NCBI GenBank assembly: GCA_033807695.1
Contig: CM066307.1
Coordinates: 3,720,001 to 3,784,000, forward strand
Length of the DNA stretch: 64,000 bases
DNA from: Daedaleopsis sinensis
Lineage: Eukaryota; Basidiomycota; Agaricomycetes; Polyporales; Polyporaceae
Direction: 5' to 3'
Notes under the pieces: generated by a model
Seen by the model: the letters and a program-made list of their open reading frames with translations, nothing else
Told to the model about the DNA's origin: nothing
The model's database searches: none
Shown here: positions 57,060 through 64,000 of the stretch, one piece after another
How positions within the stretch are numbered: position 1 is the first letter of the stretch
Layout of the letters: every line of letters starts with the position of its first letter
Position numbers and translations under genes: made by a program

Positions 57060-60000
57060 AGTGTCGGGAAGCTGCAGCGTCGGCCACTCTACAGGACACG
57101 ACATTTGCTCCATGTAATAGATGGCACTAAGGTACACACGGGCTATCTCAATCTGGAGTACGCCCACGACGAGCCGAGAGCCTCTGGGCACAAGCACGCG
57201 GCGCCGGCGGACGTCCCGGGTGCATGACAGATCTGTCGGGTAAGCCTATACCAAGATGTCACGCCGGTGCTACAGCGGCCCAGCTGAGTACCAGCTGAGG
57301 TATCGCGTACCTGGTCAGGCTAGTCTGGAAGAGAGTGACATCGGTGGACAGCTGAGACGAGCATGCAACTTGAAACGTACCGGGACCCTTACGGTCATCA
57401 GGATGTACAGCTCCGCCGATGCGAGAGACGCCTCATGTCACTGTTTCCCAACGGATAAACTGGTGAACGATTGTCGCATGTCAAGGTTGAGCGCAAATTC
57501 CTGAGGTGTACACTCACTGCTGCGAGTTCGGAGCTGCTACTGGCCCGGCACGCCATGCCAAGACGGAAGGACAAGATGGTCGCCGACGTGCTTCGGGTAG
57601 GTAGGGTGTACACGTCACTTGCGCGTTTCCGAGTGGGAGTCGTGCACCCATCGCCAACCGCGACCGGTAAACTTCCACCCTTTGTGGTGCTGCCGTGGCC
57701 TGTCCCGTCCTCATGTCGGATCTTTGACGTGGACAAGCATTCCCGGCGAGCTAGATAGCTACCGTGGTCGCTCCGTGAACAGGGATCTCCATTCATGCGC
57801 CCGAGATTGGGTGATGGAGAGCGGGTGAGAGGTTATCACAGTCTATTCATCCAACGGAACACCGACGCAGTAAGAGTCCTGTCCGTACGGCGCTCCTGGC
57901 CAGGCCGGATGACATAGAAGGACGCACCTGTGCGTATATTACCAGCCTACGAAACTCGCGACATCCGCATCCGCAGGTGCCGTTGATCGACTGATCACAC
58001 AGGGGAGGTGAGCGGCCTGAAGGACACAGCGGTGACGGGCGGGTCTCTCTGCCGGGAGTTGAAACGCTTCCTAGGGCTATGGGCAACACACATACCCTTA
58101 ATCCTGAGTAAACACCGACCGCGGCTTGCTACGTAAACCCATAGTTCTTGACAACACACGAGCTTCTTGCTCATTGTAACATTGATTGGGATCGGGGTGC
58201 GGTGCTTGCCACTTGGAGGCTTAGCGGGCTTCGGCCGAGCTATACCGGGAACTCGGACAGTCTCCTGGCAAAGCACAAGGCGAAGTGTGGCGGACAATGA
58301 GCAGATATGTCGAAGCGGGCACGTCCGGCATGGCAGTGTTTGTCTCCTCCTGAGCCCTCGTGGAAGCGTCGCGCCCGTCTCTACTCCCTCAAGAGTCGAG
58401 TGCAACCCGCATTGCCATCCCTTTGTCAGCCTCGTGATGATTGAGATAGGCGGACTAGGACGTACGAGATAACCATCCTCCTTAACAATATGACTCGATC
58501 TTTCCGCTCGATACCTCCAGCAGTTGAGATCAGGCGTGTTCCTGAAGGCTGAAGCTGCCAGTGTCGACGGCGGGTCAGGCGCTGTCAAGGCGACACGACA
58601 GCTAAGCTAGGCTGTCTTCGATGGGCGGAGTCGAAACTGATTACTCACCATAGCCAGGACGTACACTGAATGGAGGGGATTGGACCAAGACATCCTCAGG
58701 GAGATGATGCTCGGCTAGTCGAGAGAGATATCAACGTTGACACGGCAGTCATGGAGGACAAGGAAATGGTGCGCCCGTAAACAAGCCGCCGAAACTTGGC
58801 AGTGATATCACCGTGGGTTGCCTCCCAATTTTGGTCACAAGGCTCCTCACGTCTCGAGTAGTAACCTGCGCCTCTCGATGGTGCTCGAGGCGCGCGTCAG
58901 ATCCCTCTATCAAAGAGATACTGTCCTCGCACTGTGGATAACTCTCCGACCACGACTGGCGGGATGCCGTACAGCTTCCCATCTTCCACACCTCTTAATT
59001 GGCACCGCACCTCTCTTATGCGGCCTGCTGTGCGATTTCCCTTCACCCGCATGAGACCGCAGCGCGTATATGTCCCGTTGCATTCCGCCATACACAGAGG
59101 GTGCGAAAACGGAACGCCCGACGGAGGTCGGAAGACGAATGCGGTATCGACAAGTATATCGTCTACCTTCGAACGACGACCCCGCCGCAGTTGAGCCTTC
59201 CTCGGTCTTCTTCTAACCACGATGGCCCCGGACTCGAGCATTCAGGAGTGTGTCACGGGGAGCATCCGCGCGATTGCGTTCGTACCCCCGGCATCGTGTG
59301 CATACTCATGGACTATAGTCGACCCTTCTTCAATGATGCGACGGACTATCGGGACTGCGCTGCCTAGTACGGGCGACGTGAGAGACGTCAGACGACAAAC
59401 GCAGAACGTGGCGCTCAAAGGGCGTACCTGAATGTCAACGTGTGCACCCAGCGATCAGCTTCACACCCCTCCACCCTGAGGGGGCACGCCCACCTCCCTA
59501 CCAGGGCGGATGCCCTTTGGCGGACTTATTCGATACGGTGCGATACTCAGTGATCGTAGGTCAAAACCCGCAGCAGCCTTTGCATTCATCTCGGGAGTAG
59601 ACACATGGACAGATACAGCGGAGTTCGCGAACGTCCATGAGCTTCGGTCGCAGGAGCTGTCAGGGCTCCTTGCTCGATGACAGCTATGCTGACAGTTCTA
59701 TATGGCAAATTCGTGTTCATTAGCGACACGCCGGCCCAAACTCGAAATTTATGTTCTTCTCTGCCCAGCGACTTGATCGCAAGACGACTCAGGATCTGGG
59801 GGACCCGGAAAGGATATTATGAGCACCAGCGAGATACGCCCGAGGCGGAGAGAAGAGAAGCGGTCTTCGACCAGGTCGAGAGGTGCTTACTCACCGGTGT
59901 GCTTGCGACCAACGCCAGGTGCCAGCTATGTTTCGAGTTCCCGATTCGCGAGTTCTATCTGCTTGTTTCTGTTCCCAGTCGACAGACAAAGGCAGGCAGG

Positions 60001-62830
60001 CGTCGTAACAATGCGTCCGTCGCGCTCTCTTCACGGCCGACAATCAGAATGTCCCATGCATGCTGCAGTCCGCTCGCCTCCACCACGCGTCACGACTCGC
60101 CAGTCTTTCCACGAACTCTCTCCGTGCGGCACCTCTGAAGCACAGGTCCGGACTCCGGAGCGCGGTGATGTCGGTCGCCATAGAAGTGACGGCCAAGTCG
60201 TGACGTCCGTCGCCGGCCCGAACGACGTGATGTTCACCACGACCACAGCCACGCCCAAATGCCAGACGCCGACGGATCCAAGCCGGGAGCTCAGCTGTTA
60301 TGACCAGTGGTGACGCGACTCCGAGGATCGGTACTGACCGCATACGACGGCTCGAATAGTAATGGCCGCAACGCGACGCAGATGAATTCGGTCTCTCCGG
60401 CCAAGCTGTCGATGTGGTAAGTATAGAGTGGCTAGACACGAGGCAGTAATAAGAATGCACCTTTGAGTGAAGGTTCGTTGACCAAAGTGGTCACGATCTT
60501 GTTCTAGGCACCTCATCTCGATGCGTCTCGGGGAGCATATAAGGAGAGCTTTGACGGTTGGTGATCAACTGATGGTATCAGTGTCGAAGGTGATGAGTGG
60601 TCGAGACGCCCCAGCGGCACATCGACGCAGTGCCATAGACAGGTGCTGATCTCGTCAGAATTCTCCCGCGATCCCTGTTCCCAACATCGACGCCGTGCGC
60701 TCGCGGGTACGCTCATCAAATTCGGAGCGCAAGAGGCCGGGACGGCCATGGTGGCCTCAACTCATACATTTCAAACCCACTGCGGACGTCGACAATTCGA
60801 ACGGAGCAGACACGGATGCTCGAGCACCGCACACAAATCCGTTGCTCGTCGTTGCTTTCAACCATCGACCTTCGAGAGATATAGTGAGACGTCGGTTAGG
60901 GGACCAAGCATGACATGTGATGGGCGACTTACATGGCCTACTGCCGGTTGCCGACGCCGCCGATTTCTACGTGTTACAGACGCAGTGATCGATGGCGTAT
61001 AGACTGCTAGCTTGCAACGCGCTGCGTCTGAGCATGGGCAGTGCAGAGATTCCCAATAGCGAAGAATGATTGATGAGAGATTGCACGAGAACATGCGGTT
61101 TAGCGCATTCGTCGGCCCAGTTCGTCGGAATGATGTTGGCAGGATAGCAGCAGCGCAGGATAGAAGGACAAGCCCTTCAGGCGATTCTGTGTCCGCGCAA
61201 GGTTTGACTCGTTCGGCCATGCATCTGTCACGACGGAGAAGCACGGAAGCACTTCCCGTCTAGCGGACGGCAGCAATGCCAGGGCAGATGGGTGCGGACG
61301 CCGGAGTCAAATCCTATCTCACGCACGTAATTCGTGGGCAAGGTCAAACGCCGTTCAGAGACCGACCTTCTACAATCACAGACCGCAATACCGAACTCGG
61401 TCGGAGTCTCAGGCTGAGCACTGCGTGGGGTTGCGGGGCAGTAACCCTTCCCTTTCCCATTCCGCGTCACATTGGGCGCTCCACGCACTAGCATCTGAAG
61501 AAAAAATGAACTGAGAACGATACATGGCCACGAGATATAGGCGTGCCTTGCTACTATCCTTTTGCTGCCATGGAGAGTGTACACCCCACGAGTTGGGTGG
61601 TTGGGTAGTCTTAACCGCCGTATAGAGATTGCCGCGACCGCAAGGCATGATCGTGGCGTACTACGGCGGCGGCGAGAAGCGATTTGGACAGGTGTACGCC
61701 GCTGGAGGCTCCATTGACACTGCTTCGAGTGGCCAAGTCTGTTGCAATGGGGCACTCTGGCTGACGCAGGGGCCGCTTGAGACCCTACAGAACCCGTCAA
61801 CAATGCCACAAAATTTGCTGGTGGGCTCAACGTGTGCGGAACTATCGGAAGGGTGGCCGGGAAAGCGAGAGTGTCGTCGCCTGACGGATAGTTTGGCACA
61901 TCACCACTCCCGCTCTAGACTGCGCCCGCGGCGGCGTGCGGACGCGGGAAGTCCTTGAATATCTCGAGTCCATCGCACGTTGGTACTTCTGCTTGTCACT
62001 GATCCGTGTATTGTCGGAGGAGCAGAGCTCGTTCACATGCATCGCATGTTGTGTCTTTGCGTCCGCGACGATAGGGTGGGAACGAATTGGTACCGTATAT
62101 GATCAACCCTCTATATGGATGGTTGACGGCGGCCTAACAAGTAAGTCAGCATGAACTGTAGAATGAATTACAGTGGAATCTTGTGCCAGCATAACGTGTG
62201 GTAGCATCCTGCGCAGTACGCAGGACATGCCGAATTTGCGAAAAGAACATCGAACAGTTATAATGATGGGAGAGTCACGGCAGTGGGACATGGCTGTTTC
62301 GCAGCAGATGTCGTGCATTCCATCGTCCAGAATGATTCAACATGTCTGAAAGAAGGACTCACTAGCTGTCGTGTCTCTTCGCTCGGGATAGGGGCGCGAG
62401 AGGAGTGTTCAACCCAGTAACCACGGAGGCGTCATTTCTTCGTCTCTGCCGCCGACTGCAAGAATAAGATGTAGATACCCTCTGTTGGCTGGAAAGACAG
62501 AGTTTAGGCAAGATCCAGTAGGTTTGGAAGGTGGTCCAGTGGAGACGCCGATGCCATCTGCCAGCTCTTGACTGCAGAGTGCAAATGTGGTACCGAAACA
62601 GGAGTCTAAGCATACCAGATCTAGAAGACACATCGAGGATGTGCGAGACAAAGATGTGTGGAGGCCTGCCAGTGGGGAAAAAAAAGTCGCGACACTGACC
62701 GCCTAGTCTCCGTAGCCGACTATGCTGAAAAGATGACAGTCGATCACTGACCGCCGGCGCATCATGCCAGAGTCCTGGGCGCTTCTAACCCTGTTTAGGT
62801 TGTTCCCGACGTTCATCATCTTTCTCCTCT
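57060..62830 (-). repeat. arm B of the ~5.8-kb dispersed inverted repeat (decayed element)
   Basis: Reverse-complement counterpart of 29235-35090, with matching anchors at both ends and throughout. The plus strand of this arm (minus of arm A) keeps the longer protein-like pieces: FISGVDTWTDTAEFAN at ~59590-59640, SLPSDLIARRLRIWGTRKGY at ~59760-59820, EAERREAVFDQVER at ~59840-59882, then after a possible intron FPIREFYLLVSVPSRQTKAG. Stops and frameshifts break any long model. The minus-strand frames at 57995-58588 (197 residues) and 61228-61899 (223 residues) are open here but interrupted in arm A and show no motif. Class unknown. Confidence 0.85.
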
Positions 62831-63839
62831 CGTATGTGTCCCTACCTCGTTCAAACGCCTTTGACACCTCATATTTGCTGAAACATATAAATGGCATCTC
62901 AGAGCCGTTCAGCGAGTCTCCAAAGCTGCGTGCGCTCACGCAGGCAGTTGAGAAGTTCATCACTAGTAGGTCTTCGTGGCAGGAATTGTCGTCCGGTATG
63001 TTGACCCTTCTATGTCCTTCATCTATTCCGATTCCTCTATGGACCATGCGCTCCATCAGGCTCCAGCTCTGCCCCGAGTCGCTCAGTCCACATGGACTCA
63101 GATGTACGGAGGTGATAAGGTTACTATTGCCCCGCGATTCAGATCACGTGACCTAGCTTGCCCGCGAAGCTCGGATGTCTCTCGGACTTCGCACCGCCTG
63201 GTGGACCGGTTGAATCGCATTCTGGGTTTTGAATAACCGTTAGAGGATTAGGTGAGGTACTGGCTGCCAACGACCATTGGACCACTCACTGGCAATCGGT
63301 GACTGACAAGATATTATCTCCATCGGCAGCCAGGCTCCCGCAACTCATAGATCGCACAACGCTCGTTCTGCCAGACTAGCGTCGAAATGGGAACTTCCAT
63401 ACTCAAGCATTCCTCCCACAAGTGCGCATGTCGCCGCATTGAACCGAAGACCGTCGCATCACAAGAGGGTCGTGCGAACAGACGTGGGCATAGTTACGGA
63501 AAGGGACAGGATGCGTTGTGCGAGCAAAGAGCGCCTTGAATGCTTCGGGTAGTACCGACTTGTCTTGCTCGAAGCGGGAGTTGCTTGCAATACCTCCCGT
63601 TTGGGCGACCTTATAGTGATACTGTAGGCCAGGTACATTCAACGTTGAAATTCAAAGCACACGTCATTGGCATTCGTTCTCTACTGCTCAGCGAGTACAA
63701 CAACTAACAGGAGTTGGATCCTGTCAGTAAAGCGACAATTCATACAAAAACGGCACGACAACTTGTGATCTAGAAGCATGGCATGATCAGCATGTACGGC
63801 GAGCTCTTGAAAACGCCGCATACCTTAACTACATCGGCC
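62831..63839. other. region with a possible plus-strand relic at 62860-63236
   Basis: Plus-strand frames read NAFDTSYLLKHINGISEPF and, in another phase after a possible GTATGT donor, DPSMSFIYSDSSMDHALHQA up to a TAA at 63236. They might be two exons of a decayed gene beside arm B, but no start or domain was found. 63240-63839 holds nothing recognised. Confidence 0.25.
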
Positions 63840-64000
63840 CTAGGCGGCAGTGAAGTGTCCGGTGACCCACTTGGCCTTGAAGTCGTCCTTGCAGAGCTCG
63901 CGGATGACACCGTCCTGGGCCTGGTAGTACAGGCGCACATGCTTCCCGCCGTCCCACTGCCCGACAGCGAACTTCGCGCCGGCCTTCAGGGAGTCCTGCA
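63840..64000 (-). CDS. C-terminal end of a fungal fucose-specific-lectin-like protein (partial)
   Basis: The last 52 codons are visible, ending in the TAG at 63842-63840; the 5' part lies beyond the window. The sequence KFAVGQWDGGKHVRLYYQAQ, DGVIRELCKDD and WVTGHFTAA has the pattern of one blade of the six-bladed fucose-binding beta-propeller lectins: a V-R-L/V-Y-Y-Q strand, D-G-x-I-x-E-x-C/W, then W-x-x-G. Such lectins bind fucosylated glycans and in fungi are linked to defence or recognition. No intron is evident in the visible part. The family call is from pattern memory over a short segment. Confidence 0.6.
   Translation of the reverse strand, partial: QDSLKAGAKFAVGQWDGGKHVRLYYQAQDGVIRELCKDDFKAKWVTGHFTAA

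Noticed and set aside
57995..58588. 197-residue minus-strand frame in arm B
   Set aside because: Interrupted by several stops in arm A; the alternative frame is better in arm A, so neither is convincing.
61228..61899. 223-residue minus-strand frame in arm B
   Set aside because: The same frame is broken in arm A and carries no recognisable motif; treated as chance openness in a decayed element.
1..64000. CRISPR arrays, rRNA or tRNA genes, operons
   Set aside because: No regularly spaced direct repeats with spacers, no rRNA-like segments, and no cloverleaf with A and B boxes was recognised by eye. The sequence is eukaryotic. A tRNA scan would be needed to exclude a tRNA completely.

Overview
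The window is nuclear DNA from a filamentous basidiomycete, most likely an Agaricomycete. It is moderately GC-rich. Nearly every gene I could reconstruct is interrupted by 50-80 bp GT-AG introns, several genes have pyrimidine-rich leaders, F-box paralogs are abundant, and there is a LINE with AP-endonuclease, reverse transcriptase and RNase H. Exon structures below were derived by hand: I joined GT-AG introns and required the reading frame to close exactly, so most multi-exon models are self-consistent but rest on no transcript or database evidence.

Layout. (1) 1-11.6 kb: the 3' part of a Pro/Ser-rich gene; a ~0.94 kb element built of CpG-rich short repeats; an intact 13-exon aspartic-protease-like gene; and a divergent pair of F-box genes. 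(2) 11.6-21.3 kb: a small gene with a signal-peptide-like start, and a full-length 6.35 kb LINE (13913-20259). The LINE has split a third F-box paralog; a 5-bp target-site duplication marks the insertion, and removing the element restores the F-box reading frame across the junction. (3) 22.1-28.6 kb: a chimeric pseudogene (the end of one local gene joined to a copy of the Pro-rich gene), a second aspartic-protease-like gene broken by a 197-bp foldback MITE and two frameshifts, and two small uncharacterised genes. (4) 29.2-35.1 kb and 57.1-62.8 kb: two decayed copies of the same ~5.8 kb sequence in opposite orientation, about 22 kb apart. (5) Between these arms lie the best-preserved host genes: a coiled-coil protein, a four-finger CCCH protein, an acidic nuclear-type protein, a protein with 24-residue repeats, and an F-box-like gene. 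(6) The right edge holds the last codons of a gene resembling a fungal fucose-specific lectin.

The genes do not form an operon-like pathway. The common theme is a repeat-rich, fast-evolving neighbourhood with local gene duplication (F-box, aspartic protease, Pro-rich gene), recent transposition (LINE, MITE) and an inverted repeat that could support rearrangement. The features I would check first are the LINE/F-box junction, the LINE ORF2 that has no AUG near its start, and the 13-nt microexon at the catalytic DTG motif shared by both protease paralogs.
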